Assembly: GCA_050084985.1 (NCBI GenBank)
Contig: JBITNC010000001.1
Coordinates: 53,196,001-53,260,000, forward strand
Direction: 5' to 3'
DNA length: 64,000 bases
Origin: Nageia nagi
Taxonomy: Eukaryota > Pinophyta
In this document: positions 45,949 to 59,905 of the stretch, piece after piece
How the letters are laid out: the number at the start of each line of letters is the position of its first letter
Position numbering within the stretch: position 1 is the stretch's first letter
The notes under the pieces: generated by a model
The model's input: only the letters and a program-made list of their open reading frames with translations
Told to the model about the DNA's origin: nothing
The model's database searches: none
Made by a program: the position numbers and the translations under genes

Positions 45949-48900
45949 GCTTATGCTGAATGGATATTATATACTACAAGTGGAATATCAGTGCATTATA
46001 TCATTCATGTGATGCTGGAAGCTGGTGTGTACTATCATTTCATGTTTTACAGGTATTACCATGGTCCATGGCCTGGCATGTCATAGTTTTATAGTAGATT
46101 CATTTTCTAAAGAGAAGAATATTTTTTATTTAGTTATATCTTGCAAAAATACCAAGAAGAATTTGAATCTTTTTTAATAGTCAAAATAGCAGTTGGAATT
46201 CATGAACTGAAAATAATTTTTATCTGAATTGGGTTAAAAAACAAAACTAACACATGCAATGTCACATATCACCCTCTCTGCTGCAAACAATGCAAGGGTT
46301 TGGTTGAGAAATACTGCAATTATAACGCTTCACATCTGTGATTCCCTTCTTATAGGAAAACGATGAAGGTAAATCTTAGCTCTAGTCTTGCCAATGAGCT
46401 TGTTGCACATAAGATCTTGAATGCACTGGAGCCTTTCATTGTGCTGGTGTCTGACATGTAGACCTCACTACCCTGTGTATACTTACCTCCATAGTCAAAT
46501 CCTGTCTGAAAATTATGCAAATCCAAGAATTCTGTTGTCCCTTGTTATCTTTCTTCACCATTGACTTGCAAAATGAGGCAACCCTAAGGTGGTTGTGATG
46601 CCTTATGCATATATTGCTGTTCTTATCTTGTGCTTTTGAGCCATGAATTCTGAAATTATACCACACATTGTGATTCTGCAAATCTTGTCGCATTTCTTGA
46701 TGCAAATCCATGTTCTTATTGAATACTGTCACCAATGCCACATACTATACTAACATTTACCATGTTCTCAACAACTGTAGCACCACTTTTGTGGTAATTT
46801 TTCCAGTAGTAAAGCATCATGATACTGTGTAGAAGACACTGCACCATCTCTTCTAGCTTCTTACCTTTCTTGTCCACTGTTCCCTTGTTTAGAGAAGATA
46901 ATTATCTTTTTTGTTATGGGATTTAAACTGCTTTGTTCATCATGATGAATCTGCCATCTTCCACAACACTATATTTCTGCTGCAGCAGTAATCAAAGTCG
47001 ATCACCTCAGACTCTCACTCTTACCCTTTGAATTAGTATCTGAGTGATATTAGTATGATAGAATTGGTTTGCATTTCTGTGGCTTTTGTCCTCTCTATTG
47101 TGCAATTCTGTAAATGTGAGAATTGCCCAATGAGATATTTTTCAAACTTTGCTGATCCATAAAGGAAATCTCTGCTGCAGCTACCAGTTGTGGAATGGTA
47201 TTTTTCACTTCTCTCAACCAAAACTCAAGGGAAGATGTGGTGAATTGATTGCTAATTTCTCTTCCCTCATCTCCTGCATCTGAATGTCTCAGATGAAGCA
47301 ATAACAGTATTATTTGCAAAGTTCTGTTGCTGATCTGGTTGAAGAATTTTATCAAATGCTCTTGCAAGATCCCAATCTGAATTTTGTGCTTTGATTTCCT
47401 CAAATTCACTGTTAGGCTGCAGTCTCCTTATATGGGTGGTCATATTGCTTTGACTTTCAAATTCTTGTGCAAATATCATATATAGATCAACATCAACTTC
47501 CCTTGGATGGAATTCTGTTTGTAGAAATATTTAATTTTTGTGAGTTTGATTCATTCATCCATAAATCTTCTGCAGCAAGAGAATCAATTTGCTTTTCTTC
47601 TCGGTAAAAACTTTTCTCACTCTCCCTAGATTGGACAAATTAAGTGCATTGTTGTTTATTTGGAAGCAAGAACCTCCTTCAACAAGAAGTCTGTTATTGC
47701 TCCACTTAGGCTTGGCAGCCAAATCAAGTCTCAAAAAGATTGGGATTTCCTAATGCATATCATGTAGCAGTGAGGGATCTATGGGAGCCATATGATTTAT
47801 AGCTAAGATTCCCCAAATCTATGTGAGTGCATTAATGAACCCATTGTTTTTAATGAAACAGTAAGCTTAGCAATGTACATAATATTGCCTTGTTTCAAAT
47901 TGGTTAATCTTGGATTCTTTTAGCCTTGCGTCCTATTGCCATCTTTATTCAACAATTCATTTCTTAAAGTATTCATTTATTGATGTTGTAGTTAGTTAAT
48001 AAGAATTCATTTTGATTTTTGAAGATACATAACATATGTTTTCAACTGAAATGTGCTTTAGTTCATGGACTTTTGGCTATCCTTTATGGCTGTTGTGGCT
48101 ACTTTCATTTTCATGGCTTCAATGGATGACAAAACAAAGGTAGCTGTTCATGGAAGTGTTTCCATCATTACAGCACTTATTGCTGTGAATGGTCCTACTA
48201 GGTAATACAGAACGTTTTAACTGAAATAGTGTTATATTCTTTTATAGTTGTATTAGTTTTGTATTAAAATTTTGTTTTTAACTTTTTTGTATATGTTTTG
48301 TAGGTCAATCAATATCATTCTTGTTATAGCTATCGGTACCATTGGTCTTCTTTTTGGCTGGACAGTAGAATTTTGCAGATCAGATCCAATCACCATATGT
48401 CGTGCTTATTTTAACTCACCTATTCAGGAGAGGTTTGTATCATCCTCCTTTTTTTGAAAATGTTGGCAACTTGTTTTTATATAAATAAAGACTCATTCTA
48501 TAAAAAATGTAAACCTTGCCTTCAGGAGGCCCTTAAGTATGAAAGCAATAATAAAATTAGCTTACATCATGCTGAATTCAAAATATCTTAAACTTTGCAA
48601 ATACATTTAACTATAGTATTTAATTTAGAATTCTATTAATCATTTCATCAGATTATACTACTCAAGTAGGCACCATCGCCAAGCAAACTTTCAATAAAGT
48701 TGCAATTAATGTTCTTTCCTGTACATTTCTACTGGTCTATGTTTGATACATTTATGTACTGGATTTCCATTGATTAGGATCCATCAACATTACAGTTGAC
48801 TATAAACTCTTGACCGAGTACATTTGGTAAAGAATTTTTGTTTTCTTTTACCATAGCACAAAATTTGTTCATTATTTTTTTGTGTTCATTATCTTATTGT

Positions 48901-49600
48901 ATTATGCTTTTATTCCTATTTTGTTTTGGATATTTGACGTTAAAAGTGGAGCACTCCTTTATTTCTCTCAAGGGCCCTAATTTTTAGGCTAGCTTTAAGT
49001 ATTTCAGCCTTTAAGCAGTGTATTGCACTAAATATTTGGATGTTTACCAGACTAATTAGTTTGGATCACTTTATATCTTATAAAAACATATTTATATATT
49101 TATTATCTTAGTTGACATTTGGTTGGCCTCAAGCTGCAGATGGCAGGCAATGGATACAGGACTTAAGAAACTCATTAAGAATCTCAGAGAAAGATTTCGC
49201 TGGCGTTTTATAGTCCTGGGATTTCTAGCACTGGGAGCATCAGGCCTGAGCTGGCAATTTGAAACCGTTCAAACATATTGGATTTGGCACAGGTGATATT
49301 CATGGTTTATCATTTAAAGATCTAGGCTTCGTATTTCGAGCTACTATGACAGGCATTCATGTTAAACACATTTACATACTTCATGCTTCTTGCTGTTATA
49401 ACACTAACACCATCCCTACTTATTGCAGCTTATGGCATGTGAGTATTTACACGTCATCCTTCTTGTTCTTATGCTCAACTGTCTCACGCACAGAATCATC
49501 ACAAACTCAAATTTCTTATGAGCCGATTTCCCATGATGTATTTAACAATTCAATTGAGCATGGTACAAGACATGCAGATTTGGTGAATCCAGGGGCATGA
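45949..49600 (+). CDS. CREST-superfamily (DUF3522/TMEM8-like) membrane protein, five 3' exons
   Basis: Exons with GT-AG borders and consistent phases: 45949-46052, 48062-48201, 48304-48432, 49140-49292 and 49429-49600 (TGA 49598-49600). Key motifs: AYAEWILYTTSGIS then ALYHSCDAGSWC; HVLQ/FMDFWLSFMAVVATF; RSINIILVIAIGTIG; RFIVLGFLALGASG; and WIWHSLWHVSIYTSS. The SxxxH, D and HSxWH residues are the hydrolase-type motif of the CREST superfamily (ceramidases, PAQR, PGAP6/TMEM8). About five membrane helices are visible. Related TMEM8A/PGAP6 acts on GPI anchors; the role in plants is not established. Exon 1 is 104 nt and needs 105 to stay open: one base appears missing near 45990. N-terminal exons were not found. 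Confidence 0.8.
46436..47480 (-). pseudogene. Unidentified minus-strand coding remnant inside an intron
   Basis: Two neighbouring frames (47267-47480 and 47095-47290) appear to be one reading split by a shift (FEEIKAQNSDWDLARAF, then SLEFWLREVKNTIPQL). A further frame at 46436-46741 follows (HNHLRVASFCKSMVKKD). They lie within the 2-kb intron 46053-48061 of the DUF3522-like gene, antisense to it. I do not recognise a family; it could be a processed pseudogene or element remnant. Confidence 0.3.
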
Positions 49601-50285
49601 CCATCAAAATAATTATGCATGACAATTTAGCACCTCAATACTGCAACTTTATTCTTGTTAGTAGAGGCCATTATAAATAATTGTTCCAAGGAAGGTCAGC
49701 AGAAAATTAGTTGAATTGGACAGTAACTGCAGAATGCATTATTGACGCCATGTTCTAATTCTAAATCTAATGCCACCGATGCAAAAGTGGGTCTGTCCTC
49801 TATAGTCTTATAAGTGTTTACACTCCCATTAGTTTTAATAATTGTTTCAGTCAAACTCGACCTTTAATTAAAGGGCAGCATTTGTCTCGAAGGCTATTTG
49901 GAAAAGCCTCACTTGAAATAAGGTATCGAGTTGGCTTGGAAAAAATTGTATATACTTTGATAGATTCACTTTCATTTTATGTTTATAATTGTGTTCAATG
50001 ATATGAAAGGCCTTAAATGTTGTCAAATTTTCAACCGTTACGCAACTCACGTCCATAGTCAGAATGTAACTAATTTATTTATTGTGTTTGAAATCTCAGA
50101 TTTGGCTGTTGCTGTTTCAAAATTCAGTTTGAAAAGATTAGAAATAGGTTTTTACTTTAGATATAAACTTCTGTTTCGCCATTTGAGATTATTTCATTTG
50201 ACAAAGTAAAAGGAGTAATGTGGACATCTAATAATAACGTTTATAAAATTAAATAAATTGAATTATAATTTATAATTACATCTGA
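49601..50285. other. 3' flank of the host gene, nothing recognised
   Basis: AT-rich sequence after the stop codon, presumably including the 3' untranslated region. No gene or repeat stood out. Confidence 0.4.
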
Positions 50286-50289
50286 ATGA

Positions 50290-51500
50290 TCAAGAGCTCA
50301 CTTCGCCAACCAATTTGCTACTTTGTTTCTCTCTCGAGGGATACAAAGGAAAGCGCACTTGGTGAAGCATTTTTTAAGTTGTTGTATATTCAAAACAATG
50401 CATTAGATTCTAGTTTCTACAATCTTGTTGGACTTGGTTAACACCCCTATTGATCCAGAGATCAACAATCAAGAATCAGTTTTGACTGGGATGTTTGACC
50501 AACCATCTCTCTAGCATCTTGCATACCCCATTGAATGGAGAAGGCTTCAACTAAGTCACTAGTCTGGACACCAAGCCAGGTTGCAAAGATCAAATGCAGA
50601 TCCCCTAATGATTCTTTTCCCCAACCATCAATACTAGCAAACCTGGGTTTCCATGGGAAGCTTCATCTATGTTGAGTTTACCAAAATTGGCTTGAGTGGA
50701 CTGCCAAGGGATGGTTCTACATGCTTATCTTGCCAAAATTTAGTAGCCATCCAATCATGACTAGGCTGAAGTTTATGATGGGCCTGCCATGATTCCTTCG
50801 AAAGATTCAAGTTAGGACAATTGTAGCTTTAGAGGGGCTTGATTAGGTCATCAAAAGCATTTCTAGATCATCTCTTGTATGTTAGAACATATTGTAGGGG
50901 GTCACGGGTGGGCAACATCCTTAAAAATCCAACTAATTTTTTCCAGCCAAATGTTACAGTGTCAATAGTTTGGATAGAAGGGCAATAGTTATAAATTAGA
51001 GATCTTCAGGAAGAGAACTAAGGCATTGAAGCCTAGCATGGGATATGGAAGTTGGTAATGGATTTTCAATCGTAATAGGCCATTCAACTAGGAACATATC
51101 CTAAAGGTTGAATGGGCACAAAAAGAAAACATGATTGGAGACTTCTTTAGCTGAAGAGCAAAGCTCACAAAGAGAAGGCCAACAAATATTTTAATTAAAT
51201 TCTTCCTAGTAAGGACTCTATTACGAAAAAGCAATTATAGTTGATTCTAGGAGCTCAAGTTATCTTCCTGACCTAAAGCTAAAAGATAATTATAATCCTC
51301 GATAATTGAATATGAACCACAAGAAGACCACCCTAGCTGAGTGCATATGGCTCCTTTGACCATGATGGCCATCTAGATTTTATGATGCTACACAATTATT
51401 TGTTTTGTTGGTAATCTAGGATCATCCAGGACCCTTTAATTCCAATAATGGTGCACATTAGTCCATCTAATTGTTTTCATACTAGTTTCTACTAAGGAAA
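50290..51500 (-). pseudogene. LINE remnant: zf-RVT and RNase H region
   Basis: On the minus strand near 51230-51120 it reads VLTRKNLIKI then CELCSSAKEVSNHVFFLCPF, the reverse-transcriptase zinc-binding domain (C-x2-C...H...C). Near 50620-50480 it reads FATWLGVQTSDLVEAFSIQWGMQ in part, the plant LINE-type RNase H. The catalytic reverse transcriptase itself is not visible. Many stops; a 5'-truncated or eroded copy independent of the LINE at 8024. Confidence 0.65.
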
Positions 51501-53240
51501 GATGGAATTGAGATATGAGAGGCAAGTGATCATACTAGGCATCATACTAAAAAATAGTGAGGTCTCTATAATTTACATACCAAAACAGTATTCAATTTAA
51601 TTAACTCGACTTCTTTTCTCACAACTCCTAGTATTGATGAACATTGAAGAGATAAATTCAGTCTTAGTAGCTTCAACCCATTTGCCCTTATGTATACTTA
51701 TAACACAACACACTTGTCCACATTAGAGTTGGATGATTAATGCATCCTTAGTATGATTTATTCAAAGTGTTGTTACTATTCAAGTATGACTTAAGATCCA
51801 ATCCACCTTGTAAGCCAAGATTCTCTCTCCAAATGAAGTAACATTCAAATTTATACTACGTTACAAAAATTTCATAAGATTGAAACATAACTATGTTAGT
51901 GACAATCAAATTGCTTGATCGTTGAGTTAACATAAACAATGGTTAAATTATGTGACAATCTCTGATGCATTATTGGAAATTGTTAGCAAGCAACATTAGT
52001 TAATGATGAGGGGTAATTGGCATGGGTTTAAAGATAGGTGTTGCCAACTTCATCTATCATTGGTATGGAATACGTTTTGCTAGTATTTTCTTCAACAAGG
52101 CATAATTTTTTATTGTTTATCATTAACTGGTGATGATATTCTAACACTTTTCCTTGTAAGGCATGTGTTGTGCATGGTAAAATGATTTTTTATTATAGGA
52201 TTTGAATAAAGTTATAATGACCTTAATAAATCAATGTTGGTTATCTTGTATTTGATTAGCCCTTATTTCTATGTTAGATTTCTTTATGTATTAAGTTGTT
52301 TGGTTACAATTGGTGTTATAGCTATATTCTTGGCTACTTGTAGATTATGTTTTTTAGTAAATTGGAGCAAAATAAGGACATGCAACAAGAAAAATCTCTA
52401 TGGCTCTACAATAGTTGCAAGTTAAATTTCCACAGAATTTTGGTTAATTTTTTCTTCTATCTATGGTTTACTAACAGTTGATTCAACAAATTAGGAGTAG
52501 GAAGATTTGGAATAAGGAAAAAAACACTAGAAGACCTACATCATTTTGATTACATTATGAAGAGGATCAAAATGACATATCTTTTTATTCTTTAAGACAT
52601 ACTCCTAGGTAGGATACTTAACGCACTAGCTACAACATTATGGAGGTCAATACTCACAAAACCTAGTGTCCATTATTTATGGGTAGGGCTATTGGGGTCT
52701 CTAATCCCATTTGTTTTCCTAACTTTCATCTCTTAGTGTTAATGTCAACCCAACATAGTTCTTTTGTCATTGGTGTTCTTACTATAACTCCTAAGGTAAG
52801 GCCAAGATGAGATCCAAAAGCTAAAAAACATATTGGGAGTTTTAGTTCAATTTTATCATCTCCTTAAGATGATGAAAATGGCATAAATGTCTCATAACTT
52901 CTTGGATAAGGGTAAGATGAGATTCGAAAGCTAAAAGTAATAAGCAAAGATAAAATTGATAGGCATCAAGTTCAAGAGTATGGAAAAGGGATAAAAGGGT
53001 AAATATTCCATAATCAAGAGAACTAAGTGTGTATAAGTAGTAATAAAAGATATGGGAGAAATTTAGATCAACATTTATAACTCCATAGACTTAAAAAAAT
53101 ACGAGAAAAATAGTGGATACTAAAAGAATGAGAAAATAATAATATTTTGTATACAAAGGAAGAAAAAAATTCTCTTCTCAAAAACATAACAAAGAAGTAT
53201 CCACACATTTCTAAACATTTAAATATAAAAAGATTAGGTG
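51501..53240. other. AT-rich intergenic sequence, nothing recognised
   Basis: No open frame with a known domain, no clear repeat pair. Confidence 0.4.
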
Positions 53241-53245
53241 AGGTG

Positions 53246-53707
53246 TGAAAGGGAAGAACTTCCTTTACCCAAGATTTAACCTTGAAGTATCCTCTTCTTA
53301 TTCTTCTTCTAAGCAACAACTCAAGAGGCAATCACTCAATCACACATAAGTGAGACAATCATGTATAGTGGTTCTTTTCAAGGTAAGAGTTCTCCATTTT
53401 AACTCTAGATCTTTATTTCTCAAAGACAATGCTTACAACCTTTCTCTCATCATATCAACCTACAAAGCATGAACATAACTTTGCTCTATTCGAGTGCATT
53501 TTACAACAAGGCCAAGCCCTCTATTTATAGGAGAGAATCCATCTTAACTCACCTTTTAATCCAAGGTTTAGATGAGGTAAGAATGGTCAAGTTGCACTTA
53601 TTTAATTCTTAAGTACTACAAAAGTATTTACAAATACTTTTATATTTAGATGAATTAAGTGAGACACATTTTAGATCTTAAATAATAATTCATTAAAAAT
53701 TCTAACA
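53246..53707 (-). repeat. 3' LTR of the 7.1-kb Copia
   Basis: TGAAAGGGAAG ... ATTCTAACA; a TATA-like CTATTTATAGG is at about 53519-53530 (minus CCTATAAATAG). Confidence 0.9.
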
Positions 53708-54764
53708 CTCCCTCTTAATGCAATATTGGTAGAGAGAGAGAGAAGAGTTTTCTCCATACAATCGAAGATAAAAATTACATCTTGAGAAGTAATAGATCCT
53801 AGATAAGGTTCAATTACTTAACCATTTTAACAAATGGTTTACAATACAATAACTATTAACCATAAATGGTTTCAATGTACAAGAAGTCTCTTCAACAAGA
53901 AGTTGATAAGATGACCCTCCATGAGTCTGCATACTTGAAGTAACTTGCAATCTCAAGAAGAAACCTGAAATCTACAAGCAACTCATATATAAGATTAGTT
54001 AGTATGCATCATATATTTATATCAACATAAGATAAATGAATCAAATAATGTCATCCATAAAGTAAACAAATGGTGCACTATAAATCATCACAAAGATGCC
54101 AAGCAAACTCATAGTTGTATAAGAAACACGTGTTGATCATCATTATAAAAACAAAATAGGATATACATTTAATCATGCACATACTAGTTCCCCACACATG
54201 GATAGCTAAACAATTCCAACATGCACATGCTAGTTCTTCACATATGGATAACTAAACAGTGCAAGGAGTGTACAAACAAGTTCATCTCATGTGGATGACT
54301 AAACAATACCAACATGCATATACTAGTTCATCACACATGGAGAACTCAAAACAAAAGTGTACAAAAAGATCAACACTATACAACCAAAAGATCCTCATAG
54401 GGGTGAAGTTGTCATCGCAAAAAAATGAATTCAAAAAAATCAAACTCCACTCCCCCTTGATGAAAATTTCACCAACCCGAGAGACCCCCAAGCTTGCACA
54501 ACTGAGTGCTTGAAAGAGGCTTGGTGAATAAATCAAATGAGTTTTCGTTCAATGTATAATATTGAAGTTGCAAGGTATATCCAAAACTTTTCCCTGATGA
54601 AATGCGCTTGGATTTGTACGTGTTTTATTCTTTGATGGAACATAGAGTTCTTGGCCAAGGCAATGGTGACTGATTATTTGAAGATATCAAAGATGGGACA
54701 ACCTGTTCATACCCAATTTCTTTTAGAATATGCCTAAGCCAAATTGCTTCTTAGGTTGTAACAA

Positions 54765-57700
54765 TCATAGCTCTATATTCCACTTCCATGGTGGATAGAG
54801 TAACTGTAGGCTACTTCTTAGAAGACAAAGAGATAACAATTGATCCAATATTAAACACATAAGCAGAAGTGGATTTCTTATCATCTTTATCACCCCTATA
54901 GTTAGAATCAGAGAACCCTGAGAGAACAAAAGAAGGTAACTTGATAAACTTGAGGGCAAGATCTTTTGTGCCTACAATATGCCTAAAAACTTTTCTTAGC
55001 AGCATGAAGATGTTCAACATAAGGCTTATGCATAAACCTCGCCATTAGATTCATTGCATAGGTAATATATGGCTTAGAGATAGTCAAATAAAGAAGACTA
55101 CCAATAAGCTGCCTTACTTTGTAGCATTTTCAAATTGAAAGTTTGATCTAGTCTCAAGCTTGATTCCAAGACCAACGAAAATAGCCAAAATCTCACACAC
55201 TCTTTCATTCCAAACTTCTGCAAAAAATCTAAGACATATTTAGACTAAGGTAGGTACAATCATTACATTGATACACTTGCATACCAAGGTAGTAGTGTAA
55301 GAGACCAAGATCAGTCATCTCATATTCTACCTTAAGTTTGATTATGCACTCATTTATGATCACCATATTATTCCACGTGATCAAAAGATCATCCACATAA
55401 GAAGAATAAGATCAAATCTTTTCCTTCATTGAGCACATAAAGATCTAAAGCTGAGTAGCATTTGGAGAATCAAAGATTCTCAAAATACCCTTGTACCATG
55501 CTCTTGGTGCTTGCTTAATTCTATACAAATACTTCTTTATCTTGCACACATGGGACTCTTTTCATTGCACAACCCCTTCTGGTAAACTCATAAATATTTC
55601 AACATCTAAGTCACCATTGAGAAATGTACACTTTACATCGAGTTGGAGGATCTTCCAACCTTGAGCTGCTGAAAGGGCAAGAATCAATCTAACTGTATCT
55701 ATCTTTGCTACTGGTGCAAAAGTTTCCTTATAATGAATTCCATACTTTTGAGCAAAACCCTTAGCCACAAACCTTACCTTATATTTCTCAATTTCATCCT
55801 TTGAATTGTACTTGATTTTATAAATTCACTTGTTTCTAATTACATTATTTGAGGATGAATCTGGAATTAAGTCCCAAGTTCCATTTTTCATAAGTGCTTC
55901 ATATTCCAACCTCATGGCATCTATCCACCAAGCATGTTTATATGCCTCCTTAAAGGTTGAAGGCTAATTATGGTTGTTGCTAAAATATGATTATTGATTT
56001 TAGCAAGGAAAGACTTACTTAAAGTCATGCTTCTAATTATCCTCTAAGTTGGAGAATTTTATTCTTGAGATGACTTATTTGAAGAGATATCCAACAAATT
56101 AGGGATTTACAAGAAAGACTTCACTTGAAGAAGAGCTATTAAGAAACTCATTAAACTTGACATCCCTTGAAATAAAAATGGCTTTTATTGAATGAAAGTA
56201 GAGCCTATACCTTTTATGTTGATTGTCATATCCTATAAAGATGCATTTTTCTAATTTATTATCCAACTTCTTTCTTTTCTCGTAAACTATAAAGAAAAAC
56301 TCTTCACATCCAAATACCTTTAGATGAGAAATATCATGTTTCTTCCTTTTCCATACCTCATATGGATTTTTTCCTTCAACTGCTTTTGTGGGACACCTAT
56401 TCAAGGTGTAGATAGCAATGCTAACATATTCACCCATAAAAACTTGAGAAGATTACCCATCATGCATCTAGCCATCTCCATTATAGTTATATTTTTCTTT
56501 TTGCAACACCATTCTATTATGAAGTATAAGAGATAGTAAATTACTTTTTGATCTCATGCTTTACATAAAAATCTTTGAACTCATTACTTATGTATTCACT
56601 AACATTATTCTACCTTAGCATCTTAATCTTTAGATTGATTTGATTTTTGACTAAGACCGTAAACTCCTTTAACATATCAAAGGTTTGATCTTTATGCTTT
56701 AGTAGATAGCCAAAAGTCATCCTACTAAAATCATCAATAAAAGTAAGTATATAAAACACTCCTCCAAGAGACTTAGTTTGGAAGGGATCCATCAAATCTG
56801 AGTGTATCGATTGGAGAGGTTGAGATGCTTTAGTTACTTTTTTCTTCTCAAATTTTTGCCTTTTCATCTTCCCTAAGATGCAATTTTCATAAAGGCTAAT
56901 AGAGGGTGAAATAGAGGTAATCCTTTCACAAGATCTTGATTCTTCATGAGTTGAATACTCTTATGGTTTAGGTGGCCTAAAGTTGATGTAAAAGGTTTCC
57001 TTTAGAAAAAACATTTGAGGTAATGTACAACTTAGTAGGTACTTAATCAATTATGTAAAGATCATTTTTAACTAATCCTTTTATCAAGGTGGCAAACCCT
57101 TTCCTTAAACTCCAAGAGTTCGAATTCAACTCAAAGGTATATCCCTTTCTTGCAATTTAAATAATTATAAAAGATTCATCCCTAACTTAGGCATAAAAAG
57201 AACATTTTCAATCACCTTCACATGCATCAATATGCTTCTAATTCCTTGAATTTCTAGCATAGAGTTATCTCCTATTACTACCACATCCTTCCTATGTGAA
57301 ATTTTTCAAACTTAATTCATTTTAGAGCTCATATGATTAATGCAACTTGAATCCACAACCTAATTATTTGAAAAAGTATAAGACTAGGAATAAAAAGCAC
57401 AAACATGAGAATATTTCTTATTTTTCTTTCTTTTAAGTTTTTCACATTATCTTTGCCTTTGTCATTTTCTTTCCTCATTTTCTTAAATCAATAGTTCTCT
57501 TTGTGATCATAGATACCATAATAGTTACAATTTCCATCAAACTTTTCCTTAGGTATATGAGGTTTATTTGACTTACTTTTATGATCATGATGATTATTGT
57601 CATACTTATTTGCATTTCTCTTGTGATGAGCATGAGGTGTTTTCTTATGATTTTTGAACTTTTCTTGAAGTGAATCATCTTAGTTTCTCCTAAAGTAATG

Positions 57701-58830
57701 TTTTGCTCCTTTGGAGAAGATATCAACACCTTTCCTGTTAATGTTGGAATGTATAATGCATTATTGTAAAGGTTTTATAATAATCTTCCATGTAAGTTCA
57801 CTAATACTTAAGGGTATCATTTGAGACTTTAAGTATTTAAATGAATATGATAATGTATCTTATCTTACACTCCATGTCGTGAGCATGCCCCTTGGGTAAA
57901 AGGATGTGCATGTCATGCTTTTGTACATTGGGTAAAAGGGTGATCCAAAGAGAGATTTTGACTTATAAATAGAAGGCTCCTCTTTGGATCATACATCAAT
58001 TTGTGAAGTAAATTTATGTTAGTGGATAGTGTTTAGGATTTGAGGTTAGAAAGAATTGTAAGAGTTCATATTTGTGAAAGAAGTGAAATCTAGTTATGGA
58101 TGTACTTCTAGTTGGAGGAACCACTTACATCTTGTGTTATCTTTGTGAGATTGCTTTATGAGTTTGTTAGATGTAAATTGTAAGATTTCATGTTATCTCA
58201 GAGTATAGAGTTGTTTAGTTTATATTGTAACTCTTTTAGTTAATGGTCTCTTCATGCTTTAGGAGGAGTCTAGAAATATTCTCAAGAGAGAAGACTTCAT
58301 CTTCATCATCAAGCCTAATCTCAATTACAGGCATGAAGTGACTAAACTTGGTTGAGAGAATTTGTAAGATGATGAATACCATGAATTCATCATTGATCCA
58401 ATTACACCCATAACTCATAAGCTAGGTCCTTAGATAAATAATCTTATTCAAGTAGATTGCCACACCACCATCCTCCTCTTAATGAGATTACAAGAGTTTT
58501 TGAAGGATGATGAACCTTCTTGAAAACTTAGACCCAAGGTAGATCTTAAGCCTATCCCAAGCTTCTTTGATGGATGTTTATGTCTAAATAATGAGAAACT
58601 TCATCTAAAACTACCTTAAATATCATAGAAGTCGCCAACTCAATTTTGTTATTGTAGACCTCCAATGCTTTAGTTTCTGTTAGGGTGATTTGATTCTCAT
58701 GCACCATTTTCCAAAGCTTGCATGCTTGAAGCTCCGTTTACATCCTTGGTTCCTAAATACTATAGTTGGAACGATCAAAGATGTGCTTAGGTGCAAAAGA
58801 ATCTCTCATTTCTACAAAGGAAAGGTTAAT
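54765..58830 (-). pseudogene. Decayed Copia gag-pol of the 7.1-kb element
   Basis: Minus-strand order: Gag start near 58800 (MRDSFAPKHIFDRSNYSI) with further Gag to 58240; after the nested solo LTR, a basic Gag/knuckle region (57475-57729); integrase core 56867-56610 (LQSIHSDLMDPF, IDDFSRMTFGYLL); integrase C-terminal part 56437-56099 (YTLNRCPTKAVEGKNPYEVW, LKVFGCEEFFF); reverse transcriptase 55768-55562 (MAKGFAQKYGIHYKETFAPV, LQLDVKCTFLNGDL); RNase H 55020-54811 (SGFSDSNYRGDKDDKKST). Dozens of stops and shifts; inactive. The 54000-54700 stretch is leader-like sequence between RNase H and the 3' LTR without a gene. Confidence 0.85.
57742..58238 (+). repeat. Solo LTR inside the old Copia gag
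   Basis: TGTTGGAATGTATAATGC ... AACTCTTTTA, 497 bp, flanked by GTTAA (57737-57741 and 58239-58243). A TATA box (TTATAAATAGAAGG) near 57966 points to the plus orientation. It splits the Gag region of the host Copia. Confidence 0.75.
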
Positions 58831-59905
58831 TGATTAAAGCACAAGAATCATCAACATGTGATTTTCCAATCACAATTGCAAGTAGCAAAAAATTATTCAA
58901 CCATGTAACTAACAAATATTTAACTAACCATAAAGCATTTAATCAATTATCATAACAATTGCAAGCAACCAACCAATATTAACTAATCATGTTTAATATA
59001 GTTGCAATTGAAAGAAATTTATACAATTTTTTTTTTTTAAATGCCAAGTTATAGGTTAGTAGCTTGTTTGGGTTAGTAATTTGTAGTTAGTAAGTTGTTG
59101 GTTAGTGTTAGTAAATTTTAATTCATATTAATGCACTTTGTTTAACCTTAAGTAGTTTGAAAGTTAGTAAATCCTAATATATAATTCCACTGAATTGACG
59201 CCCCCCCTCCACCAAATTGACTCCTCCCCTCCATCAAAACTTGGATTATGGAATTTAATAAAAAAAGGTTGTTGCTGGTGGCCAGAGATGGAGCTAGCAT
59301 GGAAGAAGGTGAGTATCGACTCAGGTTTGCACCAAAGTGTTTGTGGATGAGTGGCGAAGGCCACTGCGCATCAATTACTTGAGAAGCTCTTTGTAAAAAA
59401 AAATTTAATTATTTTCCACATAAATTTTAATAACATAAAAAAATGTATATATGTAATTTTTATAATAATTACCATCCATATATATATATTTAAAAAAAGA
59501 AATGTATTGAATTTTTTTTAATACAACAATAATTTCCCTTGAAAAAAAATGTTAAACATTATGCTTCTTCACAAAATTATGAAGTTAATTTTTCTAAAAA
59601 AAAATTGTATTTCAATACGATATTTTTTAGTAAGCATAAGAAAAAAAATATTTTAATTTCCTTTTTTTAAACATCAAAAAGTTCATAGGGAGGGAAACAA
59701 AAATATTGCAAGATTCTACTACATACAAATACGATAAGAATAATTGTGCAACAATAGTATATTATTATTTTTAACAAAACTAAAACATAACAAGGGTATG
59801 TTAGTATCATATAATAATTCAAAAAAAAAGGAGTGATACTTTTGAGATGGTTTTAACCTCACAAAAGAAGTAGGATGAGACTCTAAGGAAGGATATGGTA
59901 CCAAT

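Noticed and set aside
54259-54513. 84-codon plus-strand frame as a gene
   Set aside because: It lies in the noncoding stretch between RNase H and the 3' LTR of the old Copia, is rich in low-complexity sequence, and has no domain.
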